Part shown: positions 45,108 through 53,154 of the stretch, in pieces
How positions within the stretch are numbered: the stretch's first letter is position 1
Layout of the letters: each line of letters opens with the position of its first letter
Assembly: GCA_023229795.1 (NCBI GenBank)
Contig: JALNYP010000017.1
Coordinates: 1-62,349, forward strand
Source: Syntrophobacterales bacterium
Lineage (GTDB): Bacteria; Desulfobacterota; Desulfobaccia; Desulfobaccales; 0-14-0-80-60-11
Direction: 5' to 3'
DNA length: 62,349 nt
Program-made: the position numbers and the translations under genes
The notes under the pieces: generated by a model
Seen by the model: only the letters and a program-made list of their open reading frames with translations
Database searches by the model: none
Told to the model about the DNA's origin: nothing

Positions 45108-45454
45108 GTACCCGCACCGCAAATCCTGATGACCAGGGTTCTTTTGGTGCCCATGAGTATTGAGGCTTTTTTCCACCCTCACCATAATACTTGGAAACAA
45201 TTTTCGCAAGAAAAGAATCTCAAGTTGGCTGGATTTAAACTGAAAAATGGTTTAGTGAAGCTCGAAACCGGTATCGGTCTGCGGGGCGCGGGCTACCTTC
45301 GAGACCTGGCAGCGGAGGTCGGACCCTGGAGCCCGAAGCCATGCTGTTCATGAGCTCAGAAAAATTGGCGGAAGTATCTCTTGAAATATGAGGTTTCTTA
45401 GGATAAATTCTAAGGCTGGATTTTGATGATTAATTAAAGAGAAGGAGAGTTACC
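45108..45454. other. Intergenic region upstream of the metallopeptidase
   Basis: About 350 bp between divergent genes. The first half is the upstream region of the transglycosylase. Near the other end lie a promoter-like pair and a CTTAG/CTAAG dyad. Frames across it are short and none is convincing. Confidence 0.5.
45381..45414 (+). promoter_or_regulatory. Candidate promoter with overlapping dyad
   Basis: TTGAAA (45381-45386), a 17-bp spacer, and TAAATT (45404-45409) lie about 45 bp before the metallopeptidase ATG. An inverted repeat CTTAG/CTAAG (45397-45414) spans the -10 box and could be an operator. Confidence 0.4.
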
Positions 45455-45940
45455 ATGAAGTATGAGCATGTTCCTGAGTATATCGATAAGATCTATGAAA
45501 AGCTTAAAGGTCAGCATTTCCCCCATTTAGTCAATGCCAAAATATTATTTCTTGTTAATAAGAAGAAGATGGTGCAAAAAGGCAATATCGCCCTGGGGAA
45601 AATCATGAAACCCTCTGAGTTGATCAGGTTCTTGTCTAAAGATGAGGCGCCGGAAGACGGTTATGATTATATTATGTTGTTAGATGGCAAATTACTCGCC
45701 CATTGTGAAGAGGCTGACATTGAAAGGGTGCTGCGTCACGAATTGCGGCATACGTTTTTTGACTCAGACAGTAGCACGAATCCTTATAAATTGGTGGATC
45801 ATGATTTTAGCGATTTTTATACCGAAGTGGAATTGAATAAAGATGATCCGACCTGGGCCCAGAGAGTGTCTCAGTCTGTCTCTTTAATGTATGATCAGGA
45901 AAAGGATCAAAAAAACGCCCCGAGTAAATCCCCTTTTTAG
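45455..45940 (+). CDS. Putative phage-type metallopeptidase
   Basis: 161 residues, with AAGGAGAG upstream. It matches the putative phage metallopeptidase family: a zincin-like HELRHTFF near residue 97, preceded by YIMLLDGKLLAHCEE, with a further acidic segment DHDFSDFYTEVELN. No signal peptide is seen, so it is cytosolic. The family is found in prophages and anti-CRISPR or RadC-type neighbourhoods, and its substrate is unknown. No other phage gene is near. Base composition is more AT-rich than that of its neighbours, fitting horizontal acquisition. Confidence 0.7.
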   Translation: MKYEHVPEYIDKIYEKLKGQHFPHLVNAKILFLVNKKKMVQKGNIALGKIMKPSELIRFLSKDEAPEDGYDYIMLLDGKLLAHCEEADIERVLRHELRHTFFDSDSSTNPYKLVDHDFSDFYTEVELNKDDPTWAQRVSQSVSLMYDQEKDQKNAPSKSPF

Positions 45941-45941
45941 A

Positions 45942-45972
45942 GCAACAGGCCGGCCGCCGGCCAACCTGTTGC
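45942..45972 (+). terminator. Hairpin after the metallopeptidase gene
   Basis: GCAACAGG (45942-45949) pairs with CCTGTTGC (45965-45972), with a further GC-rich CCGGC/GCCGG pairing inside. It starts two bases past the stop codon. No T-run follows, so it may act as an RNA-stabilising or factor-dependent end. Confidence 0.5.
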
Positions 45973-45985
45973 CCTCCACCCAGTG

Positions 45986-46017
45986 ACCCCGGGACATAGT
46001 CAATGACGTCCCGGGGT
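45986..46017. repeat. Perfect 10-bp inverted repeat
   Basis: ACCCCGGGAC (45986-45995) and GTCCCGGGGT (46008-46017) are perfect inverted copies around a 12-nt loop. It lies 14 bp after another strong hairpin, in the gap before the HD-GYP gene. It may be a second terminator or a binding site. Confidence 0.65.
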
Positions 46018-46196
46018 GTCTCCCGGTGTTGCCGGCAGGGCTTCAAGCAGGAAAGATTTCGTCTGTCCTGTCGGATTCGTCGCGGCAAAGGCTCCCGTAT
46101 TTTCCCTAGCGAAAAATCAGGGATTCCCCTATTGGTGTTTAGCAGTCGCCGCAATATAGTGTTTCTGGATGGCAGTTGAATGATAAGGAGCAATAT

Positions 46197-47300
46197 ATGC
46201 CCCAAACAGGGGAGCGAGAATTGACTGAAAACGTTTCCGCAGCCAAGTCGCAATGGAATTTAACGAGCTCTTGTTATGTAGACGATACTTTTGTTACCTG
46301 CGCCAATTTAGCTAAGAACGAGGCATTTATCTTGATAGTGGATGATGATGACAATATTAGATCAATCCTTATAGAATACTTAGAAACGAATGGTCTTTTA
46401 TGTAAGGAAGCATCGAGTGCCTTTGAAGCTTTAGAAATCATCAGTCAGGAAAATATTGATCTGATAGTCAGTGATATCAGAATGGGAGGGCAGGATGGAG
46501 TTGAATTGATGCAGGAAGTCCGCAAGGATGATCCGCATATACCTTTTATTATGATGACGGGTTATGCGCCGGCCTATTCTTATGAAGATATTATTAATGC
46601 CGGCGCCAGTGATTTCCTCGGCAAACCTTTCTCTATGGGAGAACTAAAGGCAAAAATTTTCCGTATTAGGAGAGAGAAGAATATTCTCGAACAACTTCAA
46701 CATACGTTAACCATGGTAAAGAAACTCTTCGCGAATACCGTGGAAACGCTGGCGTCAACCCTGGAAAAAATCGATCCTTATACTGCTGGCCACCAACAAC
46801 GGGTGAGCCACCTGGCCTGCGCCATCGCCCGGGAGATGGGGTTTGCCAGGGAAAAAATCGAGGCGCTGCGATTGGCCGCCTCGGTTCATGATATCGGCAA
46901 GATCAGTGTTCCCACGGAAATCCTCGTCAAACCCGGGAAGATGAGCGAGGTTGAGATGGGTTTGATTCGGGTTCATTCGCAAAACGGCTACGATATCCTG
47001 AAGAGTGTAGAATTTCCCTGGCCGATTGCGGAGATGGTTCTCCAACACCATGAAAGACTCAACGGTTCGGGTTATCCCCAAGGCCTGTGCGGGCAAGAAA
47101 TTCTCCTGGAGGCGCGGATCATTGGCGTGGCCGATGTGGTGGAAGCCATGAGCGCCCACCGGCCATATCGACCGGCCCTGGAGTTGAGCGCCGCACTGGC
47201 GGAAATCGAGCAAAACCGGGACATCCTTTACGATGCGATGGTTGTGGATAGCTGTATAAAACTATTCAGGGAAAAAGGTTTTGAGTTCGGCAAGAAATAA
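46197..47300 (+). CDS. Response regulator with HD-GYP phosphodiesterase domain
   Basis: 367 residues from ATG 46197, with AAGGAG six bases upstream; an in-frame TTG at 46176 is less likely. The receiver (about 45-165) has the acidic cluster VDDDDNIR, the phospho-Asp in IVSDIRMGG and Lys in FLGKPFSM. A short helix leads to the HD-GYP domain (about 185-350): HDIGKISVPTEIL (HD pair) and HHERLNGSGYPQG (GYP). HD-GYP proteins break down cyclic di-GMP, and some act on cGAMP. The first ~500 bp of the gene are much more AT-rich than the HD-GYP half. There is no partner kinase nearby. Confidence 0.92.
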   Translation: MPQTGERELTENVSAAKSQWNLTSSCYVDDTFVTCANLAKNEAFILIVDDDDNIRSILIEYLETNGLLCKEASSAFEALEIISQENIDLIVSDIRMGGQDGVELMQEVRKDDPHIPFIMMTGYAPAYSYEDIINAGASDFLGKPFSMGELKAKIFRIRREKNILEQLQHTLTMVKKLFANTVETLASTLEKIDPYTAGHQQRVSHLACAIAREMGFAREKIEALRLAASVHDIGKISVPTEILVKPGKMSEVEMGLIRVHSQNGYDILKSVEFPWPIAEMVLQHHERLNGSGYPQGLCGQEILLEARIIGVADVVEAMSAHRPYRPALELSAALAEIEQNRDILYDAMVVDSCIKLFREKGFEFGKK

Positions 47301-47565
47301 AGAAATTACTGCCTTCCCCCCTCTTTTGGTATGAGCGCCAAGGCTAGTCTGCGCTGGCAACCAATCCCCAGATGTGCCCTCCAATGAAAAAAAGAGGTTG
47401 ACCCTTGCGGCTAACCGCCTTGCAACCCGTCCCCGTGACTGCCACAGATTATAAAGAGGATCGAGGTAAACTCACAATCGCACTTTACGGAATTTACTAT
47501 CAAAAAAGGTGTGAGCTCGGTATACTGATGAACAACCAAAATCACTCTCTATGGTAAGGGATAAT

Positions 47566-47835
47566 ATGATCAGGTTTCTCTTATCTATTTTTTTAATGGC
47601 AGCTCTATCCTTCACCAATAGCTGTGGGACTGGAGAACAGGCGAGGGCGGCAAAGAATGCTCTGGAAGCTTCAAAGCGCGCCTATGAGAGATGCCTGAAA
47701 GAGTATCCCGCCGATCCCTCAAGATGCGAGGCCTTAAAAAGGGTATACGAAACCGACTGTCTGGTTTATCAGGATGCGAGTAAAGGAGGAGGGCCGACCA
47801 CGTCTCTGTTCATAGAGATGGGCACCGGAAAGTAA
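47566..47835 (+). CDS. Small putative lipoprotein
   Basis: 89 residues from ATG 47566 with AAGGG upstream; an ATG at 47551 is the alternative. Signal and lipobox (MAALSFTNSC) place it as a lipoprotein. The mature part has an Ala/Glu-rich helix (AKNALEASKRAYERCLKEYP) and two further Cys that could pair. Nothing else is recognised. The region is AT-rich. Confidence 0.65.
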   Translation: MIRFLLSIFLMAALSFTNSCGTGEQARAAKNALEASKRAYERCLKEYPADPSRCEALKRVYETDCLVYQDASKGGGPTTSLFIEMGTGK

Positions 47836-47922
47836 GATAAACCGAGGATTAATCAAAGAGGCGTCACCCATAAAAACTTTAGAAAAAAATTGATCCCGAC
47901 CGGACCCTAAACCCTGAAAGCG

Positions 47923-47952
47923 AAAAAGGCTGACAACCTGTGGTTGCCAACC
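47923..47952 (-). terminator. Rho-independent terminator of tRNA-Ala
   Basis: On the minus strand, an 11-bp stem (GGTTGGCAACC with GGTTGTCAGCC, wobble pairs at two places) closes a three-base loop and is followed by TTTTTC. It lies 22 bp past the tRNA-Ala CCA end. Confidence 0.8.
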
Positions 47953-47974
47953 TCTGATAATTCCTACCAAAATT

Positions 47975-48050
47975 TGGTGGAGCTGAGGGGACTTGAACCC
48001 CTGACCCCTTGAATGCCATTCAAGTGCTCTTCCAGCTGAGCTACAGCCCC
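47975..48050 (-). tRNA. tRNA-Ala (anticodon GGC)
   Basis: A 76-nt cloverleaf with CCA encoded. The acceptor is GGGGCTG and AGCTCC-type, the D arm has AGCTCAGCTGG, the anticodon stem CTTGA/TCAAG holds loop ATGGCAT (anticodon GGC), and the T arm has GGTTCAAGTCC. It reads GCC/GCT codons of alanine. Confidence 0.97.
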
Positions 48051-48224
48051 ACGTGCGACGTGCTCATAAATAGGTAACAAAACCGACGCGCCCTGTCAAC
48101 CCCTTGAGCAGCAAATTTCTCCTGCCATTGGTGGTCTTGTTGCAGCCCTTCTCCCATTTAAGCCTGCCTTTTCTGATCGCGGTGTGTCCTGCCCCTGAGG
48201 AAGTATTCATCTCACCTGAATTTT

Positions 48225-48233
48225 TGCTATAAT
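48225..48233 (+). promoter_or_regulatory. Extended -10 promoter of the glycosyltransferase cluster
   Basis: TGCTATAAT at 48225-48233 is a perfect extended -10 box. Only a weak -35 (TTCATC) lies upstream. It would give a leader of about 85 nt before the first glycosyltransferase. Confidence 0.55.
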
Positions 48234-48324
48234 GGGGCGACGTCGCGGCGGCGCCCGAGGTCGGCCTAAGTCGTCTGGAAGGCGCCACTGACCGGGGCGA
48301 AAAGGCCGGGAAACCAGGGTCGCC

Positions 48325-49524
48325 GTGCTGCTTAATCGAAATCTGACCTCCGCAGGACTGTCTGAGGCGTTGTCGCCCCTGCCGGCCCAACGCCTCCGGG
48401 TGCTGCATCTCCTGACCACCATGCCGGTGGGCGGGGCCGAAGACCTGGTGGCGGCCATCGTCCGGGGTCTCGATGCGAAGCGGTTCGAGGTGGCGGTGGC
48501 CACCCTCGGCCCGCCCGGTCCCGTAGGCGCAGAACTCCGGGCTCAGGGCTACGAGGTGATCAGCCTGGGGCTGGATATCAAGCACACCGCCGGCCTGCGG
48601 GTGGTGGCCGCGGTGCGGCGGCTGCTGAAAGCGCGCCGACCGGACCTGCTGCACACCCACCTCTATCACCCTAACCTCTATGGCCGCCTGGCGGCACTGG
48701 GCTTGGGGCTGCCGGGGGTGGTGGCCGCAGTGCACAATTCCTACCCCCGGGTCAAGTTTCACCGGCGGCTGTGGAACTTTCTGCTGGCCCGAGCCTCGGA
48801 CCGGGTCTTGGTGGGCAGTCTCCAGGTGTGGGGGGACGTGCGCCGCTACGACGGGGTGCCCGCTTCCCGGCTGCTGCTTATGCCCTACGGCATCCCCCTG
48901 GACGAACTGGACACCCCCTTGAGCCGGGAAGCCGCTCGGGCGCGCCTCGGAGTGTCGGGCCTGGTAGTGGGCGCGGTGGGCCGCCTGGAAGAGCAGAAAG
49001 GCCATACATACCTTCTGGCCGCCCTGCCTCAGGTGCTCCGGGAAGTCCCTGACCTGACGGTGCTGCTGGTAGGGGATGGACGCCTTCGGGAGGAACTGAG
49101 ACGCCAGGCTGCTGACCTGGGTCTTTTGGACAGGGTGCGTTTTTTGGGCACCCGGCGGGACTTGCCCGAGATCTTCCGGGCCCTGGACCTGTTCGTGCAG
49201 CCTTCCCTGTGGGAAGGCCTGCCCCTGGCCCTGCTTAAGGCCATGGGCGCAGGCCTGCCGGTGCTGGCCACCCGGGTGAGCGGCTCTCGCGACGTGATTA
49301 GGGACGGCGTCAGCGGCCGGCTGGTGGCCCCTGCCGACCCCGAAGCCCTGGCCGGGGCCCTGCTGGATCTGGCTCGCCGGCCGGAAGAGCGGCGGCGCCT
49401 GGGTGACGCGGCCCGGCACACCGTGGCCGAAAACTATTCTCTCCAGGCCATGCTGCAGAGGCTGGAGGCCTTGTACCTGGAACTCTGGCAACAGGCCGCA
49501 CCTTGCCCCTGTCAAACAATTTAG
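48325..49524 (+). CDS. Glycosyltransferase family 4 (GT-B)
   Basis: 399 residues with a GTG start. A GT-B enzyme of the GT4 family: N-terminal RVLHLLTTMPVGGAEDLV is the acceptor-side fold, and the donor-side domain holds VGRLEEQKGHTYLLAAL and the EX7E motif in EGLPLALLKAMGAGLPVLAT. Its role is transfer of a sugar from an NDP-sugar, probably in LPS, O-antigen or capsule assembly. It stands eight bases before a second GT4 and heads the envelope cluster. The donor and acceptor are unknown. Confidence 0.93.
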   Translation: MLLNRNLTSAGLSEALSPLPAQRLRVLHLLTTMPVGGAEDLVAAIVRGLDAKRFEVAVATLGPPGPVGAELRAQGYEVISLGLDIKHTAGLRVVAAVRRLLKARRPDLLHTHLYHPNLYGRLAALGLGLPGVVAAVHNSYPRVKFHRRLWNFLLARASDRVLVGSLQVWGDVRRYDGVPASRLLLMPYGIPLDELDTPLSREAARARLGVSGLVVGAVGRLEEQKGHTYLLAALPQVLREVPDLTVLLVGDGRLREELRRQAADLGLLDRVRFLGTRRDLPEIFRALDLFVQPSLWEGLPLALLKAMGAGLPVLATRVSGSRDVIRDGVSGRLVAPADPEALAGALLDLARRPEERRRLGDAARHTVAENYSLQAMLQRLEALYLELWQQAAPCPCQTI

Positions 49525-49532
49525 GAAATTCC

Positions 49533-50675
49533 ATGCCCGGTAAACACCCCCGCAAGTCCTTTGCCATTTTGCATACTGAGGCCTCCCTGGGCTGGGGGGG
49601 GCAAGAGCGGCGCATCCTGGTGGAGGCTCTGGCCATGCAGCGGCGGGGCCACCGGCTGGCCTTGGCCTGCGATCCCCGGGGCGAGCTGTACCGGCGCGGC
49701 CGGCAACAGGGCTTCCCGGTGACACCCATCAGGTTCGGCGGGCGGCAGAACCTGACGGCCTGGCTCAAGCTGCGCCGGCTCCTGGCCGATGGGGCCGTAG
49801 ACCTCCTGAACACCCACAGTTCTCTGGATTCCTGGGTGGGAGCCCTGGCCTGGCGGAGCCTGCGCGCCCGGCCCCTGCTGGTGCGCACCCGGCATCTGTC
49901 CACGAAAGTGAAAGTCAACTGGCCCACTCGCTGGCTCTACCAGACCCCGGCGGCCATCATCACCACCGGCCGGGTCACCCGGGAATTGCTCATGCAGCGC
50001 CTGGGAGTGCCGGCCCGCCGCATCTTTTCCATCCCTACCGGGGTAGACCTCTCCGAGTTCGTCCCCCAGGAGAAAAGCCGGGAGTTGTTGCTCCAGCTCA
50101 AGATTCCCGCGGATGCCTTCATCTTCGGCAGCGTGGCGGTGCTGCGTTCCTGGAAGGGCCACCTCTATCTGCTGGAGGCCATGCACCAACTTATTGAAAC
50201 GGGGGTCCGGGCCTTTCTCCTTCTGGTGGGGGAGGGGCCGTACCGCGTGGTGATCGAAGAAAAGATCGCCCAATTGGGTTTGCAGCCCTGGGTGCGTCTG
50301 GCGGGGTACCGGGATCAGGTGGCGCCGTGGTTTGCCCTGATGGATGTGGTGGTCCTGGCTTCCTATGCCAACGAAGGGGTGCCCCAGTCTCTCCTTCAGG
50401 CCCAGGCCATGGCCCGGCCGGTGATCGGCACCATGGTAGGCGGCATTCCCGAAGTGGTGATGGAGGGTGACACCGGCCTGGTGGCGCCTCCCCGGGATGC
50501 TGCGGCCCTGGCTGGGGCCATGGGTCGGCTCATGGCGGATGCGAATTTCCGCCGGGAGTTGGGACAGCGGGGGCGGCAGTTGGTGATCGAGCGCTTTTCC
50601 CTGGAACAGATGGCCGCAGAACTGGAAGCGGTGTACCAGGTGTTGGGCGGCAGGGGAGGGGAGGAGGAGCTATGA
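49533..50675 (+). CDS. Glycosyltransferase family 4 (second copy)
   Basis: 380 residues from ATG 49533; a longer in-frame start at 49503 overlaps the previous gene. The N-terminal fold opens with ILHTEASLGWGGQERRILVEA, and the donor side has VLRSWKGHLYLLEAMHQL and ANEGVPQSLLQAQAMARPVIGT (EX7E-like). It is a paralogue, not a duplicate, of the first. Both probably extend the same polysaccharide. It is followed by an unknown anchored protein and the acyltransferase. Confidence 0.92.
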   Translation: MPGKHPRKSFAILHTEASLGWGGQERRILVEALAMQRRGHRLALACDPRGELYRRGRQQGFPVTPIRFGGRQNLTAWLKLRRLLADGAVDLLNTHSSLDSWVGALAWRSLRARPLLVRTRHLSTKVKVNWPTRWLYQTPAAIITTGRVTRELLMQRLGVPARRIFSIPTGVDLSEFVPQEKSRELLLQLKIPADAFIFGSVAVLRSWKGHLYLLEAMHQLIETGVRAFLLLVGEGPYRVVIEEKIAQLGLQPWVRLAGYRDQVAPWFALMDVVVLASYANEGVPQSLLQAQAMARPVIGTMVGGIPEVVMEGDTGLVAPPRDAAALAGAMGRLMADANFRRELGQRGRQLVIERFSLEQMAAELEAVYQVLGGRGGEEEL

Positions 50676-50748
50676 GAGCTAGTCCGAAAATCCGGCCCGG
50701 CTTCGCCATTCCGGCTCTCCCCCTGCAATCAGCCACCGCGCCGCCATT

Positions 50749-51492
50749 ATGAACTTCCACCTGGAATACCACTGGCTCTACCTGGCCCTGGCCGGACTGG
50801 TGATTCTGTGGGGCATATCCCTGCTGGCCGTGCGCCTCTGGACCCGACGCCAGGTGATCAAAACCCTGATGGCCGAGGAGGATCTGGAAGCGGTCGGGAT
50901 CGTCCTGCCGAATCCCCGTCCTGAAGACCAGGCGGCCCTGGACCTGATCACCAGCTACCGCAAGCGCTATCTGCTGAAGTTGTGGCCGGGCACCGAAATC
51001 TCCTTCAAGGCCATCAACGAGCTGTCCCAGGAATTGATCAAGGAGATCGCCGGAATCTACTATCCCGACGAAGATCACCCGGAATTCAAGGCTTCCCTGG
51101 CCGACCTGGTGGCCCTCCACAACCGGGTGGGCGCCCGGCTGGCCGCCTGGCTCAACACGATGCCCATCCGGCCCTTCAAGGATGTGGAGTTGGCGACGGT
51201 GCTGCGGTACCATGAGATGTATCAAAGCCTCAAGAGCCATTGGGGTTACGCCTTTATCAAGGAGTATCATCTGGACCGGGTGGTGCGCTGGGGCTGGACC
51301 GCGTATAATTACGCCAATCCCTGGCACTGGGGCCGCAAGGCGGCTTACCACGGGGGCAAAGAAGTGGTGGCCCGCCTACTCATGGCCCGGATCGCCGACC
51401 TGGTGGGTGAAGAGGCGGTGCACATTTATGGGCGGCGGCGGGATGAACCGAACGATAAGCGGCGCGGCCGCGCCTCAGCCGGGGCGGATTAG
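50749..51492 (+). CDS. Membrane-anchored protein of unknown function
   Basis: 247 residues. One N-terminal TM helix (YLALAGLVILWGISLLAVRL, about residues 11-30) is followed by a basic stop-transfer and a cytoplasmic, largely helical domain with the conserved-looking features LITSYRKRYLLKLWPG, VGARLAAWLN, and NYANPWHWGRKAAYHGGKEV. I do not recognise the family. Location between glycosyltransferases and the LpxL-like acyltransferase suggests an envelope-assembly role, which is inference only. The basic tail ends in Lys/Arg and Ala. Confidence 0.75.
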   Translation: MNFHLEYHWLYLALAGLVILWGISLLAVRLWTRRQVIKTLMAEEDLEAVGIVLPNPRPEDQAALDLITSYRKRYLLKLWPGTEISFKAINELSQELIKEIAGIYYPDEDHPEFKASLADLVALHNRVGARLAAWLNTMPIRPFKDVELATVLRYHEMYQSLKSHWGYAFIKEYHLDRVVRWGWTAYNYANPWHWGRKAAYHGGKEVVARLLMARIADLVGEEAVHIYGRRRDEPNDKRRGRASAGAD

Positions 51493-51558
51493 CCTCCCCC
51501 TGAGTCGGCAGGTGAAAGTACACTCTGCCAGGCCTCTTTAAACGAGTTCGAGAGAAAC

Positions 51559-52389
51559 ATGGAACAATGCCACAACTGGCTGGTGCGAAACCTGGCCGCT
51601 CTCTGGTACCGCCTGGATAAACGGCACCGGCGCATCACCCTGGCCAACCTGGAGTTCGCCTACGGTAAGGAGCTGAGCCCCGCCGCCCGGGAACGTTTGG
51701 CCCGGCAGGTTTTTTGCCACTTCGTGCGCTTCGCCTGGGAGATGGTTGAACTTCTTCTGGCCCCGCTGAGCCTGATCAAAAGGCAGGTGATCATCGTGGG
51801 CGATGAGCATATGCAAGCGGCGCTGGCCCAGGGGCGGGGGGCCATTGCCATCGCCGCGCATGCCGGCAACTGGGAGTACACCGTCATGGGCTACGGACTG
51901 CTCTGCCGGCCCGGGGTGGTGGTGGGCCGGGACCTGGACCAGCCCTGGGCGGCCCGGTTGGTCCGCTATCTCAGGGAACGGGGCGGCAACTTCATGGTGT
52001 CTAAACAGCGGGGCATGAAGGGTATTATGGGCCACCTGCGGCACAACCGGCCGGTGGGGATTGTCATCGACCAGAACACCACCACCGCCGGGGGCCTCCT
52101 GGTGGACTTTTTCGGCAAGCCGGCCCGGACCACCCCGGTGGTGGCGCTCCTGGCCCGCCGGGGCGTGCCGGTCCTGCCGACCTTGTCCCGGCGCCTGGCG
52201 GACGGCCGGCACCTCATGGTGATCATGCCGCCCCTGGCCCTTAAAAAAACCTCGGACGCTCAGGCCGATATCCAGCGCCATCTGCAGCTTCAAAGCCGGG
52301 TCATCGAAGATTGGGTGCGGGCCGAACCGGCCCAGTGGCTCTGGCTGCACCGCCGCTGGAAGAACCAGTTCCCGGAGATTTATACTTGA
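51559..52389 (+). CDS. Lipid A biosynthesis acyltransferase (LpxL/HtrB family)
   Basis: 276 residues. The acyltransferase motif is AAHAGNWEY (H-x4-E), followed by GIVIDQNTTTAGGLLVDFFGKPARTTP and WLWLHRRWKNQ, typical of late acyltransferases that add secondary acyl chains to lipid A. A hydrophobic N-terminal anchor is less clear than in E. coli LpxL, which is longer (about 306 residues). It acts at the inner face of the cytoplasmic membrane. It closes the run of envelope genes. Confidence 0.9.
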   Translation: MEQCHNWLVRNLAALWYRLDKRHRRITLANLEFAYGKELSPAARERLARQVFCHFVRFAWEMVELLLAPLSLIKRQVIIVGDEHMQAALAQGRGAIAIAAHAGNWEYTVMGYGLLCRPGVVVGRDLDQPWAARLVRYLRERGGNFMVSKQRGMKGIMGHLRHNRPVGIVIDQNTTTAGGLLVDFFGKPARTTPVVALLARRGVPVLPTLSRRLADGRHLMVIMPPLALKKTSDAQADIQRHLQLQSRVIEDWVRAEPAQWLWLHRRWKNQFPEIYT

Positions 52390-52415
52390 GGGGAGGGGAG
52401 GGGGATGCAGCGGGT

Positions 52416-52432
52416 GGTGCGTGGGACGCACC
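52416..52432. repeat. 17-bp perfect palindrome (REP-like)
   Basis: GGTGCGT-GGG-ACGCACC: a 7-bp stem and three-base loop, followed by CTACG. It is alike in design to two palindromes at 53055 and 53107. A second, weaker hairpin AGACC/GGTCT follows at 52438-52452. Confidence 0.7.
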
Positions 52433-52484
52433 CTACGAGACCTTTCGGGTCTTAAAGCCCAGTCGATGTTAAGCTGACTTTTCA

Positions 52485-52505
52485 GAAAACCGAAAACCGA
52501 AAACC
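52485..52505. repeat. Heptanucleotide tandem repeat, GAAAACC type
   Basis: Three exact 7-bp units of GAAAACC. The reverse complement, GGTTTTC, resembles the GGTTYYG heptads at 27019, so the two belong to one repeat class. It lies before the thioesterase gene. Confidence 0.75.
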
Positions 52506-52522
52506 GCATTTAAGAGGTTATG

Positions 52523-52951
52523 ATGACGAAAGTGGATGAGGCTTTTTTTGACGCGTTCCGGCAGCGGGTGGCCGCGCAGGAGATTAGCCGGTTTTTTCAA
52601 CTGGAGTTGGAGGATGTGGGTCCGGGCCGGGCCCGGGTGAGCATGGTCTCCCGGCCGGAGGTGGCCAATATCATGGATATGGTGCACGGCTCGGCGATCT
52701 TCGCCCTGATTGACGAGGCCTTCCAGGCCGCGGTGAACGGTCACGGCACGGTGGCGGTAGCCCTTAACATGAACTTGACCTTCCATGCCGCGGCCAGGAT
52801 GGGCGACCGCCTGACGGCCCAGACCCAGGAACTGCACGCCGGCCGCCGCACCGCCACCTATTTCATCGAGGTCACGGACTCCAGAGGGGGTCTCATCGCC
52901 TCCTGCCAGGCCCTGGCTTACCGCAAGGACACGCCGTGGGAGTTTGCGTAA
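52523..52951 (+). CDS. Hotdog-fold thioesterase (PaaI/YigI-like)
   Basis: 142 residues. The hotdog helix and loop are seen in MVHGSAIFALIDEAFQAAVNGHG, where the Asn/Asp/His positions hold the catalytic carboxylate (Asp/Glu in DEA), and AVALNMNLTFHAAARMGDRL is the beta core. Proteins of this type hydrolyse acyl-CoA, such as phenylacetyl-CoA or medium-chain acyl-CoA. ATGs at 52520 and 52523 overlap; the second fits AGAGG (five bases) better. Substrate unknown. Confidence 0.85.
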   Translation: MTKVDEAFFDAFRQRVAAQEISRFFQLELEDVGPGRARVSMVSRPEVANIMDMVHGSAIFALIDEAFQAAVNGHGTVAVALNMNLTFHAAARMGDRLTAQTQELHAGRRTATYFIEVTDSRGGLIASCQALAYRKDTPWEFA

Positions 52952-53051
52952 GCCTGCGAGCGGCTCGCGGTCGATCTGGAGCGGAAACACCTGGACGCGG
53001 GCTTTACGCCGGCGTCATTTTATTTTCATAGGTAATCAAGGGCGCCCCATG

Positions 53052-53126
53052 TTCGGCGGCCATAGGCCGCCCTATGCTACATGCAGTGACAATTGGGAAA
53101 TTATAGGGCGGGCTGTGCCCGCCGAA
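53052..53126. repeat. REPIN-like pair of inverted palindromes
   Basis: GGCGGCC-ATA-GGCCGCC (53055-53071) and GGCGGGC-TGT-GCCCGCC (53107-53123) are two perfect palindromes with 7-bp stems. Their outer flanks agree when one is reversed: TTC before and CTAT after. So they lie in opposite orientation, 35 bp apart, as in a REPIN. The gap lies between convergent thioesterase and MFS genes. Confidence 0.7.
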
Positions 53127-53154
53127 TTTGGCTTGTCGAAGCAGAAGGATAAGG

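Noticed and set aside
48064..49725. 553-codon minus-strand frame
   Set aside because: Antisense of the first glycosyltransferase; no domain features.
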